Source: Linnemannia elongata (Eukaryota > Mortierellomycota > Mortierellomycetes > Mortierellales > Mortierellaceae). From it: DNA of 64,000 nucleotides. The notes under the pieces are model-generated. The model saw only the letters and a program-made list of their open reading frames with translations. It was not told the origin of the DNA and searched no databases. The translations under genes were made by a program, and so were the position numbers. The stretch lies in the NCBI GenBank assembly GCA_036320915.1, contig JAXBDG010000015.1, forward strand, positions 1,116,001 to 1,180,000, in the 5' to 3' direction. This document shows, piece by piece, positions 1-10,789 of the stretch (positions are counted from its first letter, which is position 1; every line of letters begins with the position of its first letter).

Positions 1-623
1 AGTTGGTGGCGTTGATTCAATTCTGTCTTGCTGACACTTAGCGAGCGTAGGGTAGGTAGTTTGTGAAGTTCAAAAAGGGACCTACACTTTATGGTTCTTG
101 TAGTACATGTGGAAGAGCAAGCAAGGGTCAATATGCTTCGTCTTCTAATTATTAAATTCACAACCTGGTCAGGGAGAGAGGGACAGAGAGATAGAGAGGG
201 ATGACCCTTGAGGAAAGTTCCAGATTGGCATTTACTGCGTACTTATAAATTTTGCCACCAAACCTTTGTCCCAGTGTCAACAGTGCCATAAGTTAAACGT
301 CTAAACGCGCTAACAACTCATTCCTCCTCCTCCAAACCTTGTTCGTTGAACCAGAAGAGAACTTATTAGTTATGGTGCCCGTCCTTTATCCCCATCTACT
401 CACCTCTCATGCCACCAATGCTCGACGTCTGCCTGATGGCGGAGGTCGCCATTTTCCTGGCATACTCAATTTGCTTTCGTGCTTTTTTTTGATATAAAAG
501 GCAAAGACTACGACACATTGTTATCTTTCCTTTTTTTTCTTCCTTTTCTCTCCCTCAACCATCCTCTTCACCCCCCCCCCACACACACACACATCCATCA
601 TAACCCAGCACACTTCAACCACT
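1..623. other. Upstream region of secreted-family gene A
   Basis: No coding potential seen. The stretch 213-335 is similar to 7246-7372, upstream of the Ser/Thr-rich gene. The stretch about 320-500 is similar to about 10500-10661, upstream of paralogue D. It ends in a TATA box and a pyrimidine-rich leader with a short CA repeat. Confidence 0.6.
491..500 (+). promoter_or_regulatory. TATA box of gene A
   Basis: The sequence gatataaaag lies about 130 bp before the ATG at 624. The same ATATAAAAG-like core occurs at a similar distance before all five paralogues, which supports it as a core promoter element. Confidence 0.65.
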
Positions 624-1188
624 ATGAAGACTTCTTTTGCCCTCGTCGCCATCCTTGGGTAACCTTACATTATTGTATGACAAACCTTGATTTTTCCTCC
701 TTTATTCAACATGTCCTCCCCTTCACATTCTAAGCAGACCATCACACATTCATCTTCACTCCACGTACCTTTTTCCTTGTAGAGGCGCTCTCTTGGCCGC
801 TATCCCCACCATCACCGCCCTTCCTGTCGCGCGAGTCCCAATGAAAACTCTCGAGCAGCCAATCTTCCGTGACATCCCCTTGGGTCAGAACCAAGGATTT
901 CCGGGAGGATTGGAACGTATCGCTCGCATTTCCCTCCTGCAGGCCTACCGTGTTCCCACAACAAACGGCCCTGCCACCGACGCTGAGTCTTTGACGTTGA
1001 ATCCTTCCTCCGACGCCCTTATGGAAGCGATCAAGAAATTCGCCAAGGCCTATGAAGACCTTGTCAAGGAAGCCGGATCCCGTGAAACTCTCTCCGAGGA
1101 GGCAATGATCGAGCCCTTCGAGACAGTTAAAGCGCTTGCGAATGGTGTGTGCGTTGACGTTGGTCCTTTCGTCAGAGTTTGTGTTTGA
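624..1188 (+). CDS. Secreted family protein A, internally deleted short form
   Basis: Function unknown. Exon 1 is 624-658 (35 nt) and the intron 659-782 is GT-AG, phase 2. Exon 2 is 783-1188, giving 146 aa. The start encodes MKTSFALVAILG and the signal peptide continues across the intron (GALLAAIP). It is the shortest of five paralogues. Relative to D (643 aa) it keeps the N-terminal region up to about the NQGFPGGLERIA segment. It then jumps in frame to the C-terminal linker helix (SSDALMEAIKKFAKAYEDL) and a type-2 tail ending NGVCVDVGPFVRVCV, which matches D's NGVCVNIGLVTICT. The middle of about 480 residues, including the Cys-rich CxxCWFK motif, is absent. A poly(A)-like AATAAA lies at 1265-1270. 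The frame is intact, so a small secreted protein may be made; a decaying copy is the alternative. Confidence 0.7.
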
Positions 1189-1580
1189 ATTAGCGCCTTT
1201 TTTTTTTTTTGTTCCTGTTCTCCTTTCTTTTGTTCAGCCTTTTTTTCTAAAGCTGAAGTGACTGAATAAAAGTCAAAATATATGCACTTCAACTCATTCA
1301 TGATGATGTCTACACCTTGTTATCCTGAGGTATTGAACTACCTGGGGTTTTTGTTTATAGCAGCGAATGGCGCTGTGGCGAAACAGGAGTGTACTGAGAA
1401 AGATGAGAGTCGTCGTTTTCTATCTCTCTCACTAATTTTTTTTCATGTTCGGTTAATTTTTTTGGTGGCGCTTTGATCATGTTGCTAACCACCAGGCGGT
1501 GGCCATGCTCGAACTGTCAAAAGGAGGTACGGTAATTGAACGGGGGATTTGTGTACACACTCAATCACTCACTCACTCAC

Positions 1581-1940
1581 TCATCCATTCGCCTAATCAC
1601 TTACTAAGTGCACTCAAAGCTGCAAATAAAAGAGACAGCGTAGCAGCCAGACAAACAAAGGATGCTAGATGTAAGGCTTGGATTTTTAGTGAGAATGGAG
1701 GCTGGTAGCCATGGAAAAAGGTCAAAGCACGCGTTGTTGTAAGGCATATTCTTTTGTTGGTCTTTTTGCAAGCCTTTGTTTTTCTCACTCTAGACGTAGC
1801 TGCTCGGGTACTCAAGTGACCAATTCACCTTCTATCGTCATCAATTCACTCCATGCCTCCTCTACCTCAACTTTGTGGTGGTCAGACGATATTTTTTCGC
1901 ATCGCCGATATTTCTTTCTCACTTTGTTTTCGTATAAAAG
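1581..1940 (+). repeat. Duplicated promoter segment, copy 1 (before B)
   Basis: Nearly identical to 13354-13697 over the first roughly 235 bp, from tcatccattcgcctaatcac onward, and clearly similar as far as the TATA box. It shows that B and E were duplicated together with their upstream DNA. Both copies are preceded by a CACT microsatellite, shorter here. Confidence 0.85.
1931..1940 (+). promoter_or_regulatory. TATA box of gene B
   Basis: The sequence cgtataaaag lies about 130 bp before the ATG at 2065, aligned with the TATA box of paralogue E. Confidence 0.65.
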
Positions 1941-2064
1941 GGTTTACTTTTATTTTTTTTGTTTTCAGTTCTTCTTTCTGCTTTCCCTCAAAGTTTCTTC
2001 ATCTTGTCACTCTCCCGCCCACACTCTCTCTTCACTTTGCAAACGCATACACACGCCTCATCCC

Positions 2065-3866
2065 ATGCGCACTGTATTCGCCTTCACGGCGATCCTCGGG
2101 TAAGATTGCTCCTTGTGTGACAAGCCTTGACATCCTTCATTCGACCTGTCTTCCTTTCGCGTTCTCAAACTGACCGTCTCACCGTTTGTTCACCGCGCAC
2201 CCTTTCTTTTCTTAGGAGCGTATTAATAGTCGTCATTCCAACCGCGACTTCGCTTCCACATCCTCAAGTTCCACTGAGCGCTCCTGAACTGCCAGTTCAG
2301 CCCCCATTAACTACAGGGATCGTTCGTGGCAACAGCATCCTATCCGTCCTCCACCAGATCGCCTCGGGCCTGAACCAAGATTACCCAGGGGACTTGGGGA
2401 GAATGATGAAAAATCTGACCACCAATGGACCTTCAAGTATCCAGACGATTGCGCCGTCTGATCTCAAGGCGGTCATACAAACTTGGGAACTCGACATCGC
2501 CTTGATTGACAAAGCTTACCACGATATTCAGGATTTGATTCGATCGGCACTTGAAGAAGGCATCTACATTGCCCAAGGACTTTCGTACAGCTGGTCGCAC
2601 TGTCAGGGTCATACGTATCATCACACCTGCCTGTCGACTCTGATGGTCGTTGTGAGGGTGCCGTATGTGGTCAGTGGCTCCATCTGGAGGGCCGAAGTGG
2701 GACACGTTTACGTAACTTCAGGCGCCAAGACACACATCTGCCACCAACGCCGCTGTGGCTTCCTTGGGTTATGCAAGCCTCGCTGTCACGACTACTCCAA
2801 AGACCCACAAAAACTCCTGCATATTACTGCTGTCATGTTCGCCTCCCAGGCCGACTGGGCCTTGAACCATCTCCTTAAGCCTCCAGCAGACGTGTCCTTC
2901 GCCAGAACGGACGTTTCTCATCCCCCATCTTTGGCCGCTTCTTCACCTCTTCTTTGGCGTGGTCGATTCGACCCCCTGTTGAGACTCTTTCGCGGCAAAG
3001 CGGCGGAAAATCGCGACGTGCATCAGACGTACCGAGGAGGCTTGCTCGCAGCGATCCTGGACCCTAATGTGCTCATAGAGTTTTTGCGCGCTGCATCCGC
3101 GTCGTCCTACTTTAATATCCCTGTCCATGACAAGGTCCCAGTCGATAACCAGCTCCCCAGCCCTTTTCAACAGTATCAAGTCGTTGATGGTTCTGAAACG
3201 TCCGCAGCTGCATTGGCGATGAGCCCCTCCTTTGATGCTTTGAAGGAGTCGATCTACAAGTATGCCGAGTCTTGGGGAAAAGTCGTCGGAGAGATCGGAT
3301 CCAGAGTCAACTCAGACGTCCAGCGACGGGTCTGTCTCGGCTTTGATGCACTCGATTACCAAGCCACCTCTAATGTGCTGCAGGGGGTGCCGACTAGGAA
3401 CATGCCGCGCCTTGTGGAGTATGTTGTTGACAGGGAGGGCCTTCCCAGGCAAGAAGACGTCAAACGCCTCATGTCCGGTGTCAAGTACTCAACCAACTTT
3501 ACTTGGACAGCAGAGTCGATGACATTCACTAACCCGGCCGGCGAGCAGTCGTACTTCTTTTTCGCAAAATATGGTGGCGAAGAGGCCTCGGAGAGGTCAG
3601 ATGTGGTGTACTCGTCGGTCAAGAGTCAGTTTGTCCTTGCGCGCGATATGCTGGTTCTCCATCCCCAATCGAGTTCGCTCTGGGGGCTCTTCAGCAGCGA
3701 GGAGACATATATCGAGTATGTACCACATACGATGACGTTGAAGGACACGTTGGTGTTGGAGATGTACTGGGAAATGATTGCGTTCCGTCAGATTATGATT
3801 AGTCTGGGAGTTGAGCCGCCGAAGGCCCCGGATCTGAGCGGACTTTGCAATCGGTCCATGCCTTAG
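2065..3866 (+). CDS. Secreted family protein B, lacking the middle module
   Basis: Function unknown. Exon 1 is 2065-2099, the phase-2 intron 2100-2215 and exon 2 2216-3866, giving 561 aa. The signal peptide starts MRTVFAFTAILG. It aligns with E through the N-terminal region (SALEEGIYIAQGLSYSW) and a Cys-rich patch that differs from its paralogues (CHQRRCGFLGLCKPRC instead of CxxCWFKxCC). At about 3055-3070 it jumps in frame from the segment LLAAI to LIEFLRAASASSYF. This skips about 180 residues present in C, D and E. The C-terminus is type 1: RRVCLGFDALDY, TNFTWTAESMTFTNPAGEQ, SYFFFAKYG, ending LCNRSMP. A poly(A)-like AATAAA lies at 3983-3988. Expected to be exported from the cell. Confidence 0.8.
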
Positions 3867-4547
3867 AAGAAAGTTGGGAGCTATCATCCTTTTTCCTTCT
3901 GATTTTTTTCTTGTGTTCGCTTTCGCTATTTCCCCTCTATCACTCTTACTTTTTCGAATTGGCTGGAGCGGCATTGAATTGCAATAAACAAAAAAAAAAT
4001 CTCAACATAACTCTGTGACTCAGGGTATTAGGAACAGGCAATCAAGCAACAAGCAGACAAGCCAGCAAATATGCAAACCACATGTAAATATGCAAACAAG
4101 CAAGAAAGCAAGTGTGCAAGGTAATTTTTTGTGACGCCAATGGTTCACCCATGAAAAAATTCCACTATTTGCATGAATGGGACAACAAAAATCCACGCGT
4201 ACTTCTTCGCCACCCACGGTATTTTTCTGTGAAGACGAAGCGCCATTTTTTTGTTTGCTATTGATGCTGCTGTGCCATTTCTGTGAGTACAAGGTCCAAA
4301 CACCCCGAGCCCGTTCAGCCATCTAACACCTCCCGTTCGCACCACGTTTGACAGTCTCCAGTTTCCCATTGTCTGTCGACTTTACAATGGCGAAGATTTT
4401 ATTTTTTTCAGCACCTTTCCTTCTTATATAAAAGCATTCTATCTCACATACAATCACTCCCACTCACACAAAAACAAATCCTCTCCTCTCGCGCCAATAG
4501 AAATACATATAACTCTTACAGTACACTCTATCCCCCTTTCTCACTCC
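3867..4547. other. Intergenic region between B and C
   Basis: No gene seen. It holds the B 3' end (AATAAA at 3983), a stretch of irregular caag/caaa-rich repeats about 4030-4110, and the promoter of C with its TATA box. Confidence 0.55.
4425..4434 (+). promoter_or_regulatory. TATA box of gene C
   Basis: The sequence tatataaaag lies about 120 bp before the ATG at 4548. Confidence 0.6.
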
Positions 4548-6972
4548 ATGCGGTCTTTTCTTGCCCTCACGGCGATCCTTGGGTAATAGACTCAATCGCG
4601 CCACTAGGCTCTTTTTTTTAACATTCGAGCTGTCCCCCTCAAACTAACATTCATATCCTGTCACACATACCTTTATTTTTTTTTGTAGAGGCGCTCTCAT
4701 GTGTGCATCCACCAATGTGTTCGCCATACAGTCTCCTCCACAAATTCCTATGAGAGCCCCCGACGACAACGTCGTCGTCCCAGTCAAATATCCATCATTC
4801 TCCGCTAGTGCCGTGGAACAAGGCAACGACGTCCAAGATGTGCTGTCTCAGATCGCATCCCGTCTCAACCAAGGTCTCCCCGACCGCTGGGAACGTCTCA
4901 TGCATGCACCCAGCACCCAAGGGTCTTCGAGCATTGACATGGTAGCCCCCTCTGACCTCGAGTCGATCATCCGGTCCTGGGGACTCGACAGCGACTTATT
5001 CGACCAGGCCTACCGCGACATCAATACGCTGATTCGACTCGCTGTCGGAGAGGGTGTCTATATCGCACAAGGGTTCTCGTACAATTGGTCACGTTGTCAA
5101 GGAGGTGGTGAACATCCTGCATGTCTCTCTACTCTTATTGTTGTCGTGAGAGTGCCGTACGTGCCGGGTGAGGGGGGCGATGGTACTACTTCGAGAGCGG
5201 AGCTGGGACACATTTATGTAACTACGACGGCAGAAACGGTGCAACAGTACGTCTATTCTCATCCGTGCCACAGATGCTGGTTCAAGACATGCTGCCATGA
5301 CGTCTACACCCCAAGAAATCTTGACACGCAGGAACTCCAGGATGTCCAGGCAGTCATGTCGACCTTCCAGTCCGACTGGGCCTTGAGCCTTCTCTCACAG
5401 CAGTTGCGTCAAACTCAACCAGCCCTGTATAATACCAAGCCTGCCCCATTTCTGTCTTCTGCTTCAAACGCTGCTCCTGTGTGGCCCAGCCTTTTTGATC
5501 GTCTGCTGCGTCTGTTTATTGGTAACTCTGCTGAGAACCGTGACGTTCACAAGGTCTACAGAGGAGGGTTGCTCGAAGCCATCCAAAACGCTACCCTCTC
5601 CCGTCGGCGAGCCTTTCACAACATGCAATTGACAGTCTCTGAGCGAGGGATTGTTCCGCTGTTGGAGGATATGTTGTCAAGTTGCTTTGACCGAGCAGGC
5701 ATCGAGGAATCAGTCGAGGAGTGGTGGAGGCGTGTCTACAACGGGGACCAAGACGATCCTATATCTCTTGAGTGCGAGTTCGCGAGTCAGAGGAGGGTTT
5801 CAGTTGTACCTCCAAGATACAGGTGCGTCACCAACACGAATGTCACGATCGACAGCTCGTATTCTTGGATCCTGGTTGCGCCGCACGACAATGGTCTGTT
5901 TGATATCTTGTTTATGGAAGGCGATCTTGGAGTGGCTTTTGAGGAATGCGAGCCCGAGGACGAGGATGACGATGACGACGATCTGGGTTCACGGACGACT
6001 TCTGTACGCGTTCCTACGGATATCCAAGAATCCGGCTCGATGATACGCTGGGGTTATGTCGACTCCAATGATGGCTCTTTCGGTTCCGTGCAGTATCTGG
6101 CAGAGTGGGAATCTTATCCGAGCCATGTTAGCAAAGTACTACTCGATTTCTTGCGCTTTGCATCCGCCTCATCCTACCTCAAGATCCCAATCTACAAGAG
6201 GCCCTTGTCGTCTCCATCTCTATCACCGTCACCTTGTCCTCATCGACATTCTATTCTCCACCACTACCAACGGCAACAGCTCCAACTACAAGACGCCAAT
6301 ACTGGTGCCGTCGCGCCTTTGGCCATGGACCCGTCATTTGTCGCCCTAATGGAGTCCATCAAGTTGTTTGCCGAGACGTGGGAGAAGCTTGCCAAGGCGA
6401 TGGGATCCACAATCTCCACCACCATCAAGCGCCGCGTCTGTCTCGGTTTTGATGCCCTCGACTACAGAGCAACCTCAAGCGTTATGCAAGGGGTCGCTCA
6501 CAAGAACCTCGTTGAACTTGTCGAAGAAGTCGTCGACTTGGAGGAGCTCCCTCGCCGAGAGGACATCAAACGCCTCATGACTGGCGTCAAATACTCGACC
6601 AATTTCACCTGGCTCGCCGAATCGATGACGTTCACCAACCCCGCCGGAGAGTCGTCGTACTTCTTCTTTGCAAAGTACGGAGGCGATGGGAGCTCTGATA
6701 TGGCGAATGTGGTATACAGCGCTATCAAGAGCAAGTTTGTCCTGGCGCCTGATATGTTGATCGTCCGACGCCAAAAGAGTTCCTGGTTTGGGTTCCGTAA
6801 GAGCGATGAAACATCGATTGAGAATGTGCCACACACGTTGACTCTGAATGATACGTTGGTGCTGGAGATGTTCTGGGAGATGGTTGCGTTCCACCAGTTG
6901 GCGATTAGTCTTGGAGGCGACCCGCCCATGTATCCGGATCTGAGCGGGTATTGCGACCGGTCTATTCCTTAG
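4548..6972 (+). CDS. Secreted family protein C, full-length form
   Basis: Function unknown; the longest paralogue at 772 aa. Exon 1 is 4548-4582, the phase-2 intron 4583-4688 and exon 2 4689-6972. The signal peptide starts MRSFLALTAILGGALM. Modules in order are: an N-terminal region (GVYIAQGFSYNWSRCQ); a Cys-rich patch CHRCWFKTCCHD; and a middle module beginning NATLSRRRAFHNM. The middle module contains EWWRRVY, ECEFASQRR and an acidic run (EDEDDDDDD), and ends in FLRFASASSYLKIP. A variable Ser/Pro/His linker follows, then the helix SFVALMESIKLFAETWEKLAK. Last is the type-1 C-terminal module (RRVCLGFDALDYRAT, SYFFFAKYG, FHQLAISLGG, DRSIP). It lies between the two duplicated pairs and its upstream DNA is not obviously part of the duplication. 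AATAAA lies at 7049. Confidence 0.85.
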
Positions 6973-7578
6973 AAACGAGTTGAGGACATCTCTCCCCTCT
7001 CCTTCTCTTCCGTCCCCACTTCATTGCGTTGTTTTTTTTTGTGCCTTGAATAAAACACTTTTGTCGTTGTTATTTATCATTCTTGTGTTTATTTTGTCAT
7101 CTTTTATGGTGGAAAATGCACTCCGCAGAAGAGTTCTCTCGATGGAGGAAAAATGCAAAGAGACAGAGAGGAGATCTGCGTCCGTGGTGCTTGTTTCCCT
7201 TGACCAGCGCCTTGTCCATAATGCTACCACCATGTAATTTCTTCCCGGGAAGATTCCAATGTAGCATTTACTGTGTACTTATAAATTTTGCCACCAAACT
7301 TGAGTACCTGTGTCGGTGCTACGCCCAAGCTTCTGAGCGCGTTTCAACAGACAACAACTCATTCCTCCTCTTCCCTTCCCATCACCACCAGCTCATCGCA
7401 ACATAGCTACCAGCTCATAGCAGCCAGCAACACTCTTTACCTGACATCAGTTCTCTCTGTTTCTGCCATTTGCCTTTTTGGTTTCTGGCATTCGCAATCA
7501 ACGCAATTCGCATTCAATACACCAGAGCAACCGAGTTTTCTACATTGCAATCAGCACCATCGTCGTCTGAAGTACCTG
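6973..7578. other. Upstream region of the Ser/Thr-rich gene
   Basis: It contains the 3' end of C and, at 7246-7372, a stretch similar to 213-335 before gene A (shared core cttataaattttgccaccaa). This suggests a relic or co-opted A-type promoter. No separate gene seen. Confidence 0.55.
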
Positions 7579-9453
7579 ATGACCATGACATACTCCAAGA
7601 ACTCCGCCATCGAAGCTGTGGACATGTTCATGGATATCGACCCTGAATGTAAGCTTGTTTGTTTGTTTTTATGTTAACTGGCTGCCCTGTAAGCATTCTG
7701 TGTTTGATATGCTGTGCTACAACTTAACTATGTATGTTACACAAATATTTGGAAACTATTAGCCCGCAAGAGGAAGCGGATGGCGCAGGATGACAAAAAC
7801 GAGTACAAGGAACAGGAGACTCTCTACAAGAAGAGCAGGGTCACCACCGTTCTTTCGACCACTACATCCACCACTGCACCCTTTGCTTCTGCCGCCGCTA
7901 CCAGAGAGACATCCATCGTCGCCGCCACTGCCGTCAAGGCCATTACCACCACACCCACACCAACCATGACCACCTCCTCCTTTACTGTCGTCGCAGCCAA
8001 CAGAACCCCTACCGCGTCAACAACCATTAGCGAGGGTTCTACTTCCGCTGCCCCAAAGGCCTTTACTACCGTCACCGAGGCTGTTACTGCCGCCTCCTCA
8101 AGCACAAGCTCACTCGTCGCTGCCATCAAGGCCGTAGCTACGACACTTCCAAGTCAGAACATGGGCCAGCACCACACTGTGGCTACTTCCCCTACCAACT
8201 CTGCCACCACAGCCAATAGCTCGACTTCCACGACGGATAGGTCCCAGGGCACTTTCGTGGCAGTCAACAAGGTCCCTAATTCCACCGCACCCGACGCAAG
8301 CATGGCCTCCTCTTCCTCTACCGTTGTCACGGCCAACAGGGCATCTACCGCCTCAAAAACCATTAACGAGGGTCCTAGTGCCACTGCCCCAAAGGCCTCT
8401 ACTACCGCCACCGGCGCCATTACCGCTGCCTGTTCAACCACAAGCTCACTGATCGTTCCCATCAAGGCCGTAGCTACGACACTCCCAAGTCAAAACATGA
8501 GCCTGCACCACACTACAACTACTTCCTCTAGCGCAATCCTCAAGCGTCCGTACGAGGAGGAGACGGGATCACAGGAGCTTTATCGGGAGCATGCGAAGCG
8601 CCGCAAGGCACACACGCAGTTGGACATGCCACCTTCGGCTTCAACGTCGTCGTCATCGTCGTTATCGTCTATTTCCTCTGCCACCCCTTCGCTTACTGCA
8701 CCTCCGCGAACCGACCCGTCCTCCTCCACAACGTCGCAGTCGCACTCCTCACGCTCCACTCCCTCCGAGTCTGTGTGGATCAGGTTCAAGTTGAGCTCTA
8801 CTTTAAAGAGCAACTCGGACATAACATCATCCTCTTCTTCGTCCACCATCTCGTCTACATCTCCTACTTCGTCTACATCTCCTACCTCTTCCATTTCGCG
8901 TAAATTGTCCATTTATCCCGCCTCGCACTCAAAGCAACCCGAGAAGTCCAAGGAAGAACGTTGTGATTGGGACATTCGCGTCATCGAGAGAAATGAAAAA
9001 TTCATTATCTGCATTAAGCCCAAGAGCACAGGGGACCACGCACCCAAGAGACAGCAGAAGCGAGATAAGCAGGGCAAGAGGACCGCCGAGGCCAGCAGCG
9101 CCATCAACAATTACGGTAGACACCGCAAAACGGATATAACTGTCCACTCTTCTGCCAGCAGCAGCGTCTCCACCAGCAGTAATATGAATGGTGATGACAT
9201 GGACCATATCAACACCACCGCCGCTGCCTCCATCCCTACCAGCCTTGCCCACGCCCCAAACACATCGGTTCAGCACATTGTCCAGAGTCGACGTGATTTC
9301 ACAGACGCACAACAGGAACTGCGAATTCTAGCACAAGAATACTTTAGGCGTCCGCGAAAGAGACTCTCCTCCTTCGACGGCTCTGTCAAACAATTTTTCC
9401 GACTTCGAGCAGGGCAGCTGTATACCTCTCGCCTCCATCAGCATCGATATTAG
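7579..9453 (+). CDS. Ser/Thr/Ala-rich low-complexity protein of unknown function
   Basis: Not recognised. Exon 1 is 7579-7648 (MTMTYSKNSAIEAVDMF). The phase-1 intron is 7649-7762 and exon 2 is 7763-9453, giving 586 aa. The intron joins DPE to SRKRKR, a basic nuclear-localisation-like patch. The body is almost wholly Ser/Thr/Ala/Pro with two tandem copies of a roughly 70-aa unit (IKAVATTLPSQNM in both). Poly-Ser runs and a short charged segment (WDIRVIERNEKFIICIKPK) follow. No signal peptide or membrane span is seen, so a nuclear or cytosolic disordered protein is likely. The 3' end is uncertain. Splicing 9420-9468 and 9570-9632 would bypass the TAG at 9451 and extend the frame to 9829. It interrupts the secreted-family cluster and does not resemble that family. 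Confidence 0.6.
7971..8178 (+). repeat. Coding repeat unit, copy 1
   Basis: About 208 bp, repeated in frame at 8305-8512 with a 334-bp period. It encodes a segment ending IKAVATTLPSQNM followed by a His-His-Thr. Confidence 0.75.
8305..8512 (+). repeat. Coding repeat unit, copy 2
   Basis: Second copy of the 7971-8178 unit. It is the same length with scattered substitutions that keep the frame. Confidence 0.75.
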
Positions 9454-10789
9454 CATAATTAGTTACAGCAACCACAACGGCGACAGATACTTCAGCAGCA
9501 TGGATACCTTCAGAGCAACACCCAATATTACTCCGCCAACCACGGCCAAGGCAACCGTCATCATCTTTTGTGAGTGAGAGCTCTACGGTTCAAGCGCTCA
9601 TTAACAACACGGCGTATGATTTTCCTCGCCAGTCCATGCACACTTTTCCGGCGAAGGCACAGCCACAAACACTACCAACCAACCATCACCGATCTTCCTT
9701 TCTTCACTTTTATCTACTCCATCGACCAATGTCGCCACCAATCCTGCTTCTAAATCATCGCATTTGGAGATCGGATTGTACATTATTTTCTTGAATATTT
9801 CATCTTTTGAATCTATCATTTTTTCATGACCTTCATAGCCTTTCCCATTGCACTCATAACTTTCATTGTTGCTCAATCATAATTGCTTTATCGTCATTAC
9901 CCTCTGTACACAAACGCAAAAAAACAACAAACTTTCACAAAAAAAATCAAATAACCCTCCCAAAACCCACAAAATACATTTTACTATTAGTTTGCACAAT
10001 TCATCGTAAATAAACAACCATTCCATTTCCCATTCGAAAGGGCTCTTGGAATAATTAATCGCATGGAAAAGGAAGTGCTGCTTTATGCTCTGCAGAAAGA
10101 AAAAGTGCGGGGAACATGAATCAAAGCAGCAAGATTTTGGCGGCGTTGCGATTTGAACTTTCGCGACGCGCGATACGAAACATGAATCTAGTGGTGAACG
10201 ACTTGCAGGAAGCCTTGCACAGGCACTTGGAGTAAACACATGAGAAAACTCAAACAGTACTCAAAGCAGATCAAATCAAGAAGGAAGCAAAAAAGTAAGA
10301 AAGCGAGCAAGCGAAGAAGGTAGGATCTCAAGGCTTTGATTTTCGTAAACGAAAGTTGTCTATTTTGCCGGAAAGCAAGAACGAAGCACCAGTATGGGTC
10401 AATGCACGCGTGAGTGCTGAGCATATGTTGAATTTTTCATGCAACTAAATGGTGTTTTGGTTTGTGCTGAGCAAGGCTTGACTTTCAGTTGGCTGTGTAC
10501 GCTGTTCAACGAACCATAAGAGAACTTATCGTTCAGGTAGCCCTTCCACTATTCCCATCCACTTACCTCTCATGCCCCAATGCTTGACGTTTGTTTGATC
10601 GCGCGGAACGCCTTTTTCCTAGCATGTTCGATAACCTTTCGTGTTATTTTTGATATAAAAGATAAAGACCAACGACCCATTCTCTCTTTCTTTTATTCTT
10701 TCTTTCTCCACCCTCTATTATCCTCCATCTCTCCCATTCTCCCATTCTCCCACATACATCCACCAAACACCAACCACTCTTCACCCAAT
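9454..10789. other. Possible extra 3' exons, then upstream region of gene D
   Basis: 9469-9569 and 9633-9829 may be further exons of the Ser/Thr-rich gene (see findings). From about 9830 no coding signal is seen. About 10500-10661 is similar to the upstream DNA of gene A. Confidence 0.45.
10652..10661 (+). promoter_or_regulatory. TATA box of gene D
   Basis: The sequence gatataaaag is the same string as in A and lies about 137 bp before the ATG at 10790. The surrounding DNA is similar to that around the TATA box of A. Confidence 0.65.

Larger units (their letters stand above)
1189..2064. other. Intergenic region between A and B
   Basis: No gene seen. It holds the 3' flank of A, recognisably similar to the 3' flank of D (about 12990-13250). 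A short CACT microsatellite follows near 1565-1585, then a promoter segment nearly identical to the one before E. Confidence 0.6.
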
